Shown here: positions 1-11,341 of the stretch, piece after piece
How positions within the stretch are numbered: position 1 is the first letter of the stretch
Layout: each line of letters begins with the position of its first letter
Assembly (NCBI GenBank): GCA_012932865.1
Contig: SAXG01000005.1
Coordinates: forward strand, 310,001 to 374,000
Source: Amylostereum areolatum
Taxonomy: Eukaryota > Basidiomycota > Agaricomycetes > Russulales > Stereaceae
Reading direction: 5' to 3'
DNA length: 64,000 bases
Notes under the pieces: model-generated
Databases searched by the model: none
What the model was told of the DNA's origin: nothing
What the model saw: only the letters and a program-made list of their open reading frames with translations
Position numbers and translations under genes: made by a program

Positions 1-353
1 GACGTATAGGAGGATGGTCAGATGTCCCATATCCCGTGTATAGTAGATGTAGGTAGATGGTGTCCTGCGAGGAAGGCGGCCTTTTGGAGGTAAGATCTGC
101 GTGCGTGGTCAATGACGAACAGGGTATCGTGGATAGAAAGGAACGAAGAAGCGCTTCTTCAATAGGGGAGGAGACGATGACGGGAGCTATGGGGTCTGAC
201 GGGGCAGGGCAGATGAAGCGAGTCGGGGGTAGCGCAACCAGGGAAATACGTAGACGACAGCAATGTGCAAAGCAAAACAAGGACCGGAATGAAAGGGTGG
301 CAAGCATCCGAGGAAATTAGGATACGAACGATGTTCGGGCACCAGAAAGCAGG
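1..353. other. Flank without recognised gene
   Basis: I see no convincing coding frame, RNA gene or repeat in this stretch. It lies directly downstream of the stop codon of the minus-strand membrane-protein gene that ends at 354, so part of it is probably that gene's 3' untranslated region. Confidence 0.5.
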
Positions 354-3219
354 TTATATCGCCCTCGGTCCGCTGTCGTCAGATGGAGTCGCCGACGGTG
401 TCCTATTGATATCTGTGCGTTCCATCGCCTCGAGTACGGGCGAGGGCATGGAGTCCATATCCAACGTCCGATGTCGATGCTCGCCTGTTGGTCCGCGATG
501 ATGGGGCGATCCCTCACCTGGCGCCGAAAGGTCACGATGTCCCCCCTCACCAGGCATAAACGGCTCATGATGATGCGCTCCTTCGCCCGGTGTGAGCGGC
601 CCCCCGTGAGCCTCCCCGCTCGCAGCCGACCATACCGACCCAATGCTCGCGCGTCCGTCGGACATCGACACCGTCCCGATCGTCGTTGCCGTATACATCC
701 TCTGCAATCCCAGATCCCAAAAGGTCAGCATCCGTCCTGTGACCCGCGCCGAATAGAAAGAAAGAACAACGCACGGCAGCGATCGGCCTCGAATAATCCA
801 CGTCGTCTCGTAAGCTCAGATTCCCCGCGCTCGACGTCGGCGGGCCCTGTGCTGCGTACGTCTGCAGGTTCGGATCGAGCAGACCCTCCGGGGTTAAGAC
901 CGACTCTCCCGGCGAGGGCGGCGCACCCCTCGGCAGTGACAGCGCGTCGAAGAACGTGGGGCGGGGTGGGAGGAGCAGGCCGGTGGGCGGGGGCGAGCGC
1001 CGCGCGCGCGCGCCTTCCGCACTCTCGAAGAACGTAGGCACGTCCCCTCCACCCCCGGGCTCTTCCACTACGGAGGACTTCCGCCTGCCTCTTCGTCGCT
1101 TTTCGCCGGTTGGGGTTGCTGTGGCATCGCTGGGCGTTCCACCGCGGAGACGCGAGCTCCAACGCAAGCTCTTGGAGAGCAGCTTGCGCGACGGCGCGTC
1201 TGAAAAGTCGGCTGGGGGAGGTGTTGACCGGGGACTGTGTACGGCGATGAGAGGGTTGCCGCTGCCTTGGCTTCCGCTTCCACTACCACTACCACTACCG
1301 CTTCCGCTTCCGCTGGAGTCGCCGTGCGTCCAGGGGAGGGAGGGTCTGGTGAGAACCGGGGATCCACGACTCATGGACCGCTGTCGCAAATGGTCCCCAT
1401 GTCCATCCGAGTACGACGACGTCCGCCCTAGCGCGTCCATGTCGTGATGCGACGAGCTTCCCTGTTCCTGCTCCTGCAAAGAGCTGCCATGCTCATGCGA
1501 GCTCCCGTGCCCAACCTCGCTTTGATGTCCGTGAGAGCTCTGATGTCCACCGCGCGACGTCGTAGGACTGAGGGACGGGAGTGGCAGCGACGGCATCGGT
1601 GTCGGATGGGCGATCAAGACGGTCGGTCCATGCGAATGCATACTGCCGGTGTTGGGACGACTGCCGGTGCCAGGTCGACTGCCGCCACCCTCTGACGTCA
1701 CACTTCGGCCTCCATCGAACAGACCCTCTCCACTGCCTGCGTAGCTCGGGCCCGGCTGGCGCATGATGTTAGCCGAGATGGCGTCTGCACCTGTGCGCAA
1801 GGCAAGGAAGGCGTAGGGCTCCGCACGCAATGCGCCGGACAGACCGCCCGACATCTCCTCCATTTCATCAGGGCCAAGCGGGGCTCGTCCCCTTGTCGGG
1901 CGGGGAGGGACAGCTGGTCGTCTTGCGAAACGTTTTCGGATGAGGAAGTACAAGCCAAGAGCGAGCGCGATGACGCCTATACCTACGCCGGTGATGAGTC
2001 CTGCGAGTGCTCCGGGGTTATTTGCCAATCTGAAAAAAGGGATGTTAAGTCTTTGGCACAGAAATGAAAGAAAGAAGAATGTATGCGCTGAAAAGACAGC
2101 TATATGCGATATGATGAAAGCAAACGTACCCTTTGCCACTGCCCGAATCCACAGGCACTAAGGTCCCGGTCGTGAGCGTCTGGGTGATCACTTGCGTCAC
2201 TCCATTGCTATCCGTCGTTTCCGTCGTGAAGGTCGCAATGTATGACGACGTTCTCAAGCGGGAAGTTGGGGTATGGAATGGGCTGGCTGTCGAGGAAGGG
2301 AAAACGCGAGTCGAAGTTGGAAATGGCACTTCAACGGTTGAGGAGGACTCGGGTTCAGAACTTGAACTGGTGAAGGAAGGGGCAGGTTGCGCAGATGAAG
2401 ACGCCGAATTTGAGCCGGACAGATTCGAGGTTGCAAATGAGGATGAGCGTCTGAAAGTTGATGTAAGTGGATGTATGGGAAATGAATAGAGGGGCGGACT
2501 AACGAGGATACGTCGAATGATGAAGATGATGGCGCGGATGAGGAGGGTGATTGAGAGCGAGAGGGGGATTGGGAGCGGGACGGGGATGAGGAGACAGAGG
2601 ATAGAGATAACGGCAGGGAAATTGTGGCTGACTCAGAGGAGGACGAGCGGGATATGGATGGTGGAAAGGATGTGGTGGGTGTCAAAATCGGCGAGAAGGA
2701 CGTGTTGGGTGTTGAGACCGACGCGGACGATCGAGTGGCCGAGGTCGATGTAGACTGTGGTGAAGAGCTGGATAGAGGAGAAGTAGATGAAGTCGTTAAG
2801 GAGTTATTCGGCGGGGTATTGGATGAGGTTAGAAGTGATGGAGAAGACGTGGGCGGAGAAGGTGTGGGCAGAAAAGACGACGGTGGAGGTGATGTGGTGG
2901 ATGTGGAGATATCGGGCGAAGAGGATGCGGGCAAAGAGGAGGTGGGCGAAGAGGAGGCGGGTGAAGAGGCGGGCGAAGAGGCGGGTGAAGAGGAGGCGGG
3001 TGAAGAGGATGGGGAGGAAGAAGAGACGGACGATGAGGGCGAGGACGTGAGCGAGGACGTGGATGCGAAGCTATTGAGAGATGAGCTGTTCGTTGACGTG
3101 AAGGCGGTCGTGAAAGGAGAAGAAAGCGAGAGGGAAGAAGAGTGAGACGTGGAGGAGACGTCGGGCTCTGTGGTGGCGAAGGCGCGGACGAGTGGGGGAA
3201 CGGGAAGAAGGGGGGCCAT
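354..3219 (-). CDS. Single-pass membrane protein with Ser/Pro-rich ectodomain
   Basis: Four exons on the minus strand, 3219-2504, 2450-2130, 2029-775 and 701-354, joined by introns with GTTAGT, GTACGT and GTGCGT donors and CAG acceptors. All phases agree, giving about 879 residues. The first 340 or so residues are an extremely Ser/Pro/Thr-rich, probably O-glycosylated region (runs of SSPAS-type repeats). It is followed by a single hydrophobic helix (LITGVGIGVIALALGLYFLI) and a basic stop-transfer stretch (RKRFARRP), then a long His/Gly/Ser-rich cytoplasmic tail containing an SGSGSG repeat. The architecture resembles fungal Mid2/Wsc-type wall sensors or SKG6-type proteins, but no cysteine-rich domain is visible, so the function is inferred only from layout. 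The start is the first Met of the open frame; a clear signal peptide is lacking, so a small upstream exon is possible. Confidence 0.7.
2900..3035. repeat. GAGGCGGGTGAA-like minisatellite inside exon
   Basis: Imperfect repeats of GAGGCGGGTGAA and GAGGCGGGCGAA run through this stretch. On the minus strand they encode the Pro-Ala-Ser-Ser repeats of the ectodomain of the membrane protein. Copy number in such coding minisatellites often varies between strains. Confidence 0.7.
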
Positions 3220-4756
3220 TCATGCCAGCACGAGGACGGTGAACGTAGACGATAAATGAGGAGAAGAAACGACAAGGAACGCCCGAGGTGGATGAACGAG
3301 CAAAGCGGGCGGGGCGGCAACTCTCATGGCCCTGTCCGCGTTGTTTGGCATGAGGCCCATCGCCATTGCCAATAATTTGTCGATCCGCAGAAAAGGTCTC
3401 GGTGTCCCTTGCAGCCTTGCTTGTCCCTTAGGGACACAACTCCGATAAAGATGGCATTCGCAAGGTCCAATTGGTCGGATGATCTCCACCTCCACACTCC
3501 CAAATACGAACCCTCTCCCAACCGCGCGCAACGCGTCCACGTTTCGTAGCGCACGCGCCGACCGAACAAGGGAAACACTCACGAAACGGATGTCGACGTC
3601 TGAGGGGACGTGAACTGCGACGACGACGTGCCTGCACTGGTCGAGGACGGGGTGCCCGGAAATGCTCCTACAGACCGACGGGATGAGGACACAAGCACAA
3701 GGGACATATGCGCATCTGCGCACCAGAAAGCCCGGTAATAAATAACGAGGAGGCCATGACGAGTGGGAGAGGTTAGGCCTCGTGGGCGGTGGTCACCCGG
3801 TTGAAGGAGCCGGGGTGAGGCGAGATTGCTGTCAGCAGGGCGGTCGGCACTGCAAGTGGAGCGGGAGTCGTTAGAGAGCGGAAGGCGGGGGGAACGACGA
3901 GGAAAGGGAAAAGACGAGACGAGTAAAGACCGAAGAAGATGAAGGAAGGTCAAGGGGGCGCAGCGGTAGCGGGGAGAGCATGCGCCGAGGACGTCAGCGA
4001 GCCATTGTCCATTGTCTGTCTCAACCCGCCATTCTCATGATGATTCTGTAACCCTTTCCGCCCGCCCTTCCCGCTCCCACGCTTCTCCCGCCCCTTTCCT
4101 CTTTAGGCCCTAGGTCCCGCCCCCTTCCCCTCCCCGCCTCCCAGCGCCCTTCCAGCGCCCTCCGCTCCGTCCTCGACGACGCCGTTCGATGTTTTCAATG
4201 GCGCCTTCTCGTTCACCCTTTGAATGCGTGTATCTCCTATTTACGCCTCCGACCCTGGTTCCTGCGCTTCCTTGCCTCGCCCCCGTCTCCGTCAGCCCAA
4301 CCTCAGATTCTTCAAGTCCGTCAGCTCGTTATCTTCCACTCCACCGGAAAGTCGCCCGAGGCCCCTCGCAACGCCCAGTCCGCTGACGTCTTCCCATCTC
4401 TTCTTTTCCATTCAGTTGCCCTTTGGGCATCTTGTTCACTTGAGTATGTAACGTTACTACCGGCGACCGGCGCACCAGCTTGATATCGTGTACATCCAAA
4501 TATATGCAGGGACTCGCGTAGGACACACGGACACACACGCGCACATACGGTCATGCCTCATGACCAAGATGCGTCGCCGCAGAGTCCAAGCTCGCGATGT
4601 ATATCTCGCCTCCAATGTACGGCTTCTGTGCGAATACACAGAATACTACAACCGTCAATTATCAGTGCAGTACCCCCGTGCGTCGAACAAGAAAGAGGAA
4701 CTCGCCGCCACTACGCGTGAGTGATCAAGAAATATTGCCATGGTACAGTCACAGAA
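3220..4756. other. Intergenic, no gene recognised
   Basis: Several overlapping short open frames occur on both strands but none has a coherent composition or splice structure. The part from about 4020 to 4480 is pyrimidine-rich on the plus strand, a composition often found in basidiomycete promoters and 5' leaders. I could not assign it to a gene. Confidence 0.4.
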
Positions 4757-6022
4757 CTAGTCATGGCGGGCCAAAACATCACAGTCAATCCTCTGATGAC
4801 GGCTGAACGATGGGTCAGAGAATGACTTGAGGGTGCATATGTACCTCCCCACTGCCTCCACGCGCACAGAAACATCTATCGCGAGCGCCGCGCGTCAGCA
4901 CTCTTTTGTCTCAGGAAACAAAGAAAAACCCTCACATTTGTCCGGATCGACGATGTGTTCTCGCCACTGACTCACACAGTAGCGCATCGCACAGTAGAAC
5001 GTATCCCCCGCTTTCCGTCCGTTGACCCGCCCCTCAATGATGTGCGGCAGCAGCTGGTTCCAGTTGTCGGCATGCAAACGAGGGAAGTGCGCCTTGGTGA
5101 TGAGCGTGCCATGCACGACGGAATTTCCTTTGTAATCCAAACACAAAGCCGCGAGTTCGTCGGTGGGTTTGACCCTGGACATGTCCATCCCTTTGCGCAG
5201 GTCCGGGCGGTTGGGCTGGCGCAGGCGGGGTATACCGAACTGGTCGGGATGTAGTCCGGAAAGCGTGGTCAGTCCGATGACGGTGAAGAGGGTGTCCGTG
5301 TCAGATCCATTCGGATTGTAGTCGATGTGGACTTTGAGTGCGTAAGAGTCGACGCGTTCGGGATAAACGTCCAACTGCAAGATCTGTCGCAGAGCAACGT
5401 CGAGGCTAGATGCACTTCAAATACATAGTTGAGGCCAGAAGGGTGACAGGGACCTACGTTGACGTAGTGCCTTGCAGGTTGGCAGCGGGAACAGGGAATT
5501 AGGAAGGTCCCCCTCTAATTAGTAGATTTTTAGTAAGGGAGGTTTTTCCTGATGTTGGTGTATCTGGGTTGCGAACGGCCTTTCGTCAGATGCGAGCGAA
5601 ATAAAGCGAACGGTTCGGAACGTACCAGGTACCATTTGTCAATGTCCCTCCGGACTTGAAGCTGCGTCTTCCCTGTCGCTGGATCTACGTTGTTCATATC
5701 TGGATTGCGAGCCGGGTCCAACTTGTTGCAGTGCTCCTTGTGATCTTTCCAGTCCGTCCTTTGGCACGTTTTGTCCTATACACTAATGTCATGATGGATA
5801 CGCACACGGAATGGTATAAATGCATATGCAATAGTGGGCCATGCGACAGCCTAGGAACGCGAAGAATGACATCAGCGATATGCATACAATGGTAAGTATC
5901 TGGTAGGACAACGCACGGGCGCATCGCAGGGGGTTTTGAATGTTTTTGAGACAGTAGTGACATGATATATTGTCCCATTTGTCCCGCGAAGAGGCTTTGG
6001 GGTACAAGATGCTGGACGCCAT
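4757..6022 (-). pseudogene. MYND zinc-finger paralogue, broken by transposon fragment
   Basis: This is a decayed copy of the neighbouring gene at 6334-7509. The same five-exon plan can be traced: 6022-5917, a 23-nt exon 5850-5828, 5775-5626, 5563 to 4936, and 4875-4757. Together they would encode a MYND finger (CHYC, CARC, HYC, then CQRTDWKDHKEHC) and a conserved C-terminal region. Two lesions are visible. A 144-bp transposon fragment (5411-5554) sits inside exon 4 and brings an in-frame stop after nine nucleotides of that exon. The donor after the 23-nt exon reads ATATGC where GT is expected. Outside the insert the frame is still open and exon 4 is 12 nt shorter than its partner's, so inactivation looks recent. 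MYND fingers are protein-interaction modules; this family's cellular role is unknown. Confidence 0.8.
5411..5554. mobile_element. Half copy of Plavaka-type MITE
   Basis: These 144 bp are identical by eye to 24352-24495, the right half of a 294-bp MITE. The end at 5554 is the intact CCTGATG terminus; the other end is an internal break. It lies in exon 4 of a MYND gene between codons that are adjacent in the paralogue. No GA duplication is present, which suggests that the left half was lost together with one target copy. Confidence 0.85.
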
Positions 6023-6333
6023 TGCGGGTCCCAGGGATGTGAATGAAGTTGGGACGGAGGACGCCGCTGTTTAAGCTGGACGGATGAGTGTTCTAGTTCC
6101 AAAACGTGAGAAGAGGCTGCATACGGACGCGGGAACGAGTCGCTTCGAGGCTCGCTATGAGTAGACCACCCACTAGTGGGCCTCCTGAGTCCTGGACGAC
6201 GAGAAGGGCCCGTGCGCACTCACCGTTATGCTGTATATGCTTGTATATGTACAAGCGGCGTGGGAATTGTTGTCGGTACTCAATTGAATAAGTATCGATC
6301 ACCGCTCTCTCTACGTATGTACATACTTATATT

Positions 6334-7509
6334 CTATCCATCGTATGAAAACACCTGAATGTCGCACATCTCGTTCGGTGATGATGGAAGTTGACAAGAG
6401 ATCCCTACGTTACGGTCGCGTTTGAACGTCGGATCAGAGAGTGACTTGAGAGTACACAGATACAGTCCCACGTTCCTTACGTTCACAGACACGTCTGTCC
6501 CAGTTGCAACATGTCAGTGCTGTCTCGTCTAGGTATCAAGGGAGACTCACACTTGTCCGGGTCAAGGATGTGCTCCTGGTGATCCTTCACGTACTCAGAC
6601 ATCGCAATGTAGAAGGAATCCGTCGCTAGGCGATCGTTGATGCGGCCCTCGAGGATACGTGGTAGCCAGTCCAACCAGTTCTCAGCGTAAAGGCGAAGGA
6701 AGTGAACCTTTTCGATGAGTGTGCCTTGTACGATGCCGCAATCTGGAAGGTGTTTGTAGGTCAGGAGCAATGCGGCAAATTCGTCCCCAGGCTTGACATT
6801 GGATAGGTCTACTCCTGCGCGCAGGTCAGGCCGGTCTAGCTGACGTAGACGGGGCAGATGGATTTGGTCGGGCTTGAGGGCGGTGTGCACTTTGATGGAG
6901 TCGACCATGAAGAGGCGAGCTTTGCTTGCCGAAGGCGAGGGGTTGTAAACAAGGCCGATTTCCAACCCATGATCGTCGACGCGGTCGGGATAAAGATCTA
7001 GCTGCAATATTTGCCGTAGAGCTACGGAGAGTGTGCTCCTATGGATCTGGGCATATACGGTGTTCGTTACGAGGTGGAATGAGATCAAGTAGGTAGGGCG
7101 TACCAGATACCATTTCTCCATATCTCTCCGGACTTGCAGCTGAGTTTTCCCTGTCGCTGGATCTGCCTTTTTCAGCTCTGGATTCGCTTCTGTATTCATT
7201 ATGGAGCAGCGGGCCTTGTGCTGCTTCCAATCCTTTTTCTGGCATTCCTTGCCCTAGATACAAAGCAAAATCGTCAGCGTGCGTGCACTGTCCAAGGGTA
7301 CAAATGGACGTGAATCGAACGCAATAGGTCGTTATGTGGCATGCTGAATATATACATGGACGATATATCAGCAGTTTGTGCGTACACTCGCTGTTGTGAG
7401 ACGACTTGCCGGAACACCGTAGAGGCTTTGGGGCGTCTACTTTTTCGCAGCAGAAGTTGCAGGATATATGTTCCTTCGAAGTAAATTTGGGATACGCTTT
7501 GGACGTCAT
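6334..7509 (-). CDS. MYND-type zinc-finger protein
   Basis: Five exons: 7509-7410, 7343-7321 (23 nt), 7253-7104, 7046-6551 and 6494-6334, giving about 309 residues with consistent phases. The N-terminal finger is complete only when the 23-nt exon is included. It then reads CNFC, a spacer, RCSACHITTYC, GKECQKKDWKQHKARC, which fits the C-x2-C, C-x2-C, C-x3-C, H-x3-C plan of the MYND domain. The first intron has a GC donor (GCAAGT). The rest of the protein (WYL, LQLDLYP, a DKC motif and a C-terminal exon) is shared with the dead paralogue at 4757-6022 and with a large agaricomycete MYND family. The role is probably a protein-protein adaptor; no enzymatic domain such as SET is seen. Confidence 0.85.
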
Positions 7510-8257
7510 CGGGGAACAAGAAGGATTGATATTGAACGAATGCAACGTCGAACGAAACCTCGAAATCTTCGACCCTGGGAACCTCCTGCCATAAACGCGA
7601 GAGCACGTGATCGCGTTGTCCTCGTCTTTTTTGAAGCTTTCCGATCCACTCCCGACTTGGCGTCTTGGCTTTTCACTTTCGCATGGGACACGGTCGCACA
7701 TGTCATTCCAGATATCTGCACCGTTGCTGCACCGACTGCAACGCCCACGCGACTCTGGTCCTCTATCTTTGATCTTTTTCTCGTCCCAGCTCTTCCATGT
7801 TAGCGAATCGAGGCACGATGAGGCTATCTCTGCTCTCCCTATCGACACCCGCATACGAAGACGGTCTCTCCCGCTCGGGAAAGGCTCGGAGCGTCCACCA
7901 GGAAGTGAAGGCCGATAAGTCCGTGGTCGGCGTACCATGCCAATCGTACTCGAGGTATGCTATGTCCCCAGCTTTCTTCAATGCATATTGAAGGAATAAA
8001 TGGCCAGGCTTGTGCCAGACCCTTGGTTACTTCGTGCACCCTGTTTCACTCCGAGGCCAATCTCCCACCTTCAACTTTGCTTTAGTTGTTTGTGGCGCTA
8101 AACAAGTACCATCTTCGTCAAGCAGCATTCACAGGCACGGATACTGAAGCCCCCGTAGTTGTGTGGACATATCCAATTGTGGTATGTACCTTACCCATGC
8201 GACCACAGAGGATTGTCGCACAATCTCGAGGACTTGGCAGATTCTCCTTCGTCTACC
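7510..8257. other. Divergent intergenic region
   Basis: This lies between the minus-strand MYND gene and the plus-strand metallopeptidase. Open frames here overlap one another and have no coherent exon structure. It probably holds both promoters; only the TATA box of the peptidase could be picked out. Confidence 0.45.
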
Positions 8258-8265
8258 TATAAAAT
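8258..8265 (+). promoter_or_regulatory. TATA box of metallopeptidase gene
   Basis: TATAAAAT lies 67 bp upstream of the ATG of the secreted metallopeptidase, a usual spacing for TATA-driven, regulated fungal secretory genes. No other TATA match of this quality is close. Confidence 0.6.
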
Positions 8266-8331
8266 CCGTCATGAACGTACCGACATCTTCAGCCCTCAGC
8301 CCACTTCCCTGCCAGCCTCCTCTCGAGCATC

Positions 8332-9457
8332 ATGTTCATCTCTGCGCTCTTCATCGCCTTCCTCGGCTCCACCGCCGTTCTTGCTGGACCCGCCAACGGC
8401 ACTGTGCGCCTGTGCGGTAGCGACATCTCAGAGGAGAAACTGCTCGCGAACGAGGCGCACTTCGTGGCGAACAAGGTCACGCCCAAGAGCTCCTCCAGCC
8501 TCGTGGCCAACGCCAACTTCGTCGTCCCCGTCGTCTGGCACGTTATCAAGTCGGACTCGTCCACCGGCTCCCTTTCGTAAGTCGCTTTCTTCTTCAAGAA
8601 AAACGCACGGCTAAGTCCATTCCTATGACAGTTCCGCCGAGATATCTTCCCAAATCAGCGCCTTGAACAACCACTATTCCGGCACTGGTCTTTCATTCAA
8701 GCTCTCGAGCACCACTACCACCGTTAACAAAGACTGGTTCAACAATGTCGACGTGGACAAGTGTGTATAACTCTTTTGTACTCCAGATCTTTAACTCACA
8801 ACACCGCTAGCACGCAGAACAACGCGATGAAGAAGGCTCTACACACGGGTGGTGCTAGCACCCTGAACTTGTACTCCGTTGGGTAAGTCATGGCATTGAC
8901 AACCGAGACCAATTCTAACGCGCGATGTCCCCCTTCCTAGCTTTGGAGGCAGCGGTCTCTTGGGCTACGCCACCTTCCCCGCCGACTATGCGAGCGATAA
9001 CGTGAATGATGGTGTCGTCATCCTGTACTCTTCCATCCCCGGCGGTGCCAGCGCCCCCTACGACGAGGGCAAGGTGCGTACCGTGCGCTGTGATCGCCCG
9101 TCTTCGATATGCTGACCAGGTGAGAACAGACCGCCACCCACGAAATTGGCCACTGGCTCGGTCTCTACCACACCTTCCAGGGCGGTTGCTCCGGCTCTGG
9201 CGACCAGGTCTCCGACACTCCCCCCGAAGCCTCGTCCGCTTCCGGATGCCCGACGGGCCGTGACACCTGCTCTGGCGGCGGCGTAAGTCCCCGTCTCCTA
9301 CAGCGCGTTTGACTGATACTGATTCGTGGACGCGCAGGTCGACCCTATCCACAACTACATGGACTACTCCGACGACTCCTGCATGACCGGATTTACCACC
9401 GGTCAACTCACCCGCCTGAAGAGCCAGATCGCCACCTACCGCAGCATCAGCCTTTAG
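8332..9457 (+). CDS. Secreted M43 (pappalysin-like) metallopeptidase
   Basis: Six exons, 8332-8576, 8632-8760, 8811-8882, 8941-9073, 9130-9282 and 9338-9457, sum to 852 nt, so 283 residues. The N terminus is a signal peptide ([20 protein letters not shown]). A short propeptide-like region is followed by the motif VPVVWHVI. The zinc site [11 protein letters not shown] lies at the start of exon 5 and matches the metzincin consensus HExxHxxGxxH. The downstream [11 protein letters not shown] gives the Met-turn. Several cysteines between these motifs probably form disulphides. This matches the MEP1-like extracellular M43B family of fungi, endopeptidases acting on external protein for nutrition or substrate attack. 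Length is typical for the family. All donors are GT and all acceptors AG. Confidence 0.93.
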
Positions 9458-10367
9458 GTTGCGGAACTTCGAGCACTAGCTCATACCTCCTCTCTTTTTG
9501 GATCATTTCACGGGCTCCTTGTTGTAATTTGCTTAGCCACCAGCGGAAATTGGAATTCTTCTCGCCATATGCGTCATCGACCTCGAGTCTATCCCGGTCT
9601 ATCCAGCTTTAAGCTGGTGGAACGCTGCTTTGAATCTTGTATGATTCAATTCATTGAGGACGTCCGACTCGAGAACATCCAACTACACACGAAGAAACCA
9701 AATTGACGAGAACCGAATGAACGGCAAGTGGGTCTCGCTAACTGTGTGTACTGACTCTGGACCTGCATGTCCATGTTCTCTGCATTGTATACACTCCCGC
9801 GAGGAATGTCCGGCTCCGTCACCAGGCATCCCGCTGGTTACATCACGAGAGTGGTATCGCCGATTGACCTCCTAGCCTGGCCCGTTATAATATGTATAAC
9901 GTCCGCACTCAGGGCGCATGTTGTGCTATTGCCATAGGATGCACGGCTAAGCATCAAGGTCAGTTAGCGGCCGACCCACATACCTGAAGCACACCCTGAA
10001 CTGGGTGCTTCCCTCTGAAACTTGAAGACCGACGACGTGCTAGGTAGTCCACAGGGGTTGACCGACGATCGAGGTCACCAAAGTCTATAAGAGATGCAGA
10101 AGAAGGCGTGTATTCGTACATGATGAATCCGAGGATGATAGAAATACACAGGCGGTTGTTGTATAAATACACCAAGCGTCCGTGAGCGCGAATGTTCTAT
10201 GGGGGAAGAGGGATGAGAGATGTTATGCTATATGACGAACGTTTGTATCAGAACACGAGAACACAAAGACCAGGAGTATGGGTGAGCCAGGACAACAAAG
10301 ATACGAGGATAGACCGTGTGGTCAGCCCAACGACCAGCGATGGGAACGAAGACAACAGCTCCTCGGT
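9458..10367. other. Intergenic, no gene recognised
   Basis: Short unrelated open frames only. The first part after 9458 is AT-richer and is probably the 3' untranslated region of the peptidase gene. Nothing else was recognised. Confidence 0.4.
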
Positions 10368-10751
10368 TTAAGCACCGACGCTCGCCCTATAGGTTCCCCT
10401 AGCGCCTGACGATACCAATCGACGGTTCTCGCATCCCGGTGGGACAGGGGGTTCGTGTACGTGCGACCGAAGCTGGAGGATGCGCTTCGAGGTCGTGAAC
10501 CTGCGAGAAGGCGAGGTAGCGGGAAGTGAAGGAGGAGTCGCCTCCGGTTGAGTGGCCACGGGCGTATAGAGTGATGGCCTGTATCCCATAGCCTGGGAGT
10601 GGGAGGGGGCCATAGGGGGTGAGAACGGGTAATCGTATGGCTTGGAGGTTTGGAAGGGTGTGCCAGGGAGAGGCGGGGGCGACATCGTGGTGTGGCGAGC
10701 AAGAGGGGTTGAGGCCGGGATAGTTATGGGGAATGGAATGTATTTGTTCAT
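10368..10751 (-). CDS. Possible Pro/Ser-rich protein (uncertain)
   Basis: This frame encodes a Pro/Ser/Thr-rich sequence (YDYPFSPPMAPSHSQAMGY and similar) and remains open for some 80 codons further upstream on the minus strand, with Arg/His/Pro-rich composition. No domain, membrane segment or signal peptide is visible. Two other frames over the same stretch are also open, as expected of low-complexity GC-rich sequence, so the call rests only on composition. A short frame just upstream (about 11080-10972), ending in RRKGFIS, also looks protein-like and could belong to a neighbouring or the same gene. Confidence 0.3.
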   Translation of the reverse strand: MNKYIPFPITIPASTPLARHTTMSPPPLPGTPFQTSKPYDYPFSPPMAPSHSQAMGYRPSLYTPVATQPEATPPSLPATSPSRRFTTSKRILQLRSHVHEPPVPPGCENRRLVSSGARGTYRASVGA

Positions 10752-11341
10752 CGGAGAGCGTGTCTGTTGTCGTTGACGAGTGAGCGATAGAATAGGGAGA
10801 GCGTCGGATGAATACGAACCCTCTGGATCTTCTCGGCGGCTTGCTGGTGGAAGTGCTTGGGTGTTGGTTGGGCGATGGTGATGGCGGATGGGTGGGGCAT
10901 TTCGACGCTTGACATGAAGGTTGGGGGTCGCTGGTGAGGGTAGGAGGTAAAGGAGGTCGAGGGTGCACAGGTCAGGAGATGAACCCTTTGCGGCGTACGA
11001 TCACGTGCACTGTCTCAGACCCGACGACCCGCTTTGCATCCGCCCATCGTTCATCCGCGCACGAAAAAGACTTCAGATGTGTCAGGATATCGTGAATTTG
11101 TGGTGGTATGAAGGTCGAAGTAGAGTACAGTGCTATGCGATACAGTTAATAGTCATAAATCATGCGAGCTGGTACTACAAAATGGGATGCGATGAACGAA
11201 GGAGAGCGGGGTTGGATAGCAAGAGTGAGAGCGAGTGATTTGTGCGAAAACAATGCGACAGAGACGAGAAGCAGCGAGTGTGGATGACGGTGATGATGCG
11301 GGGGGCTCAGCCCAGAATGGAGAGGAGAGCAGGAGTGGCGT

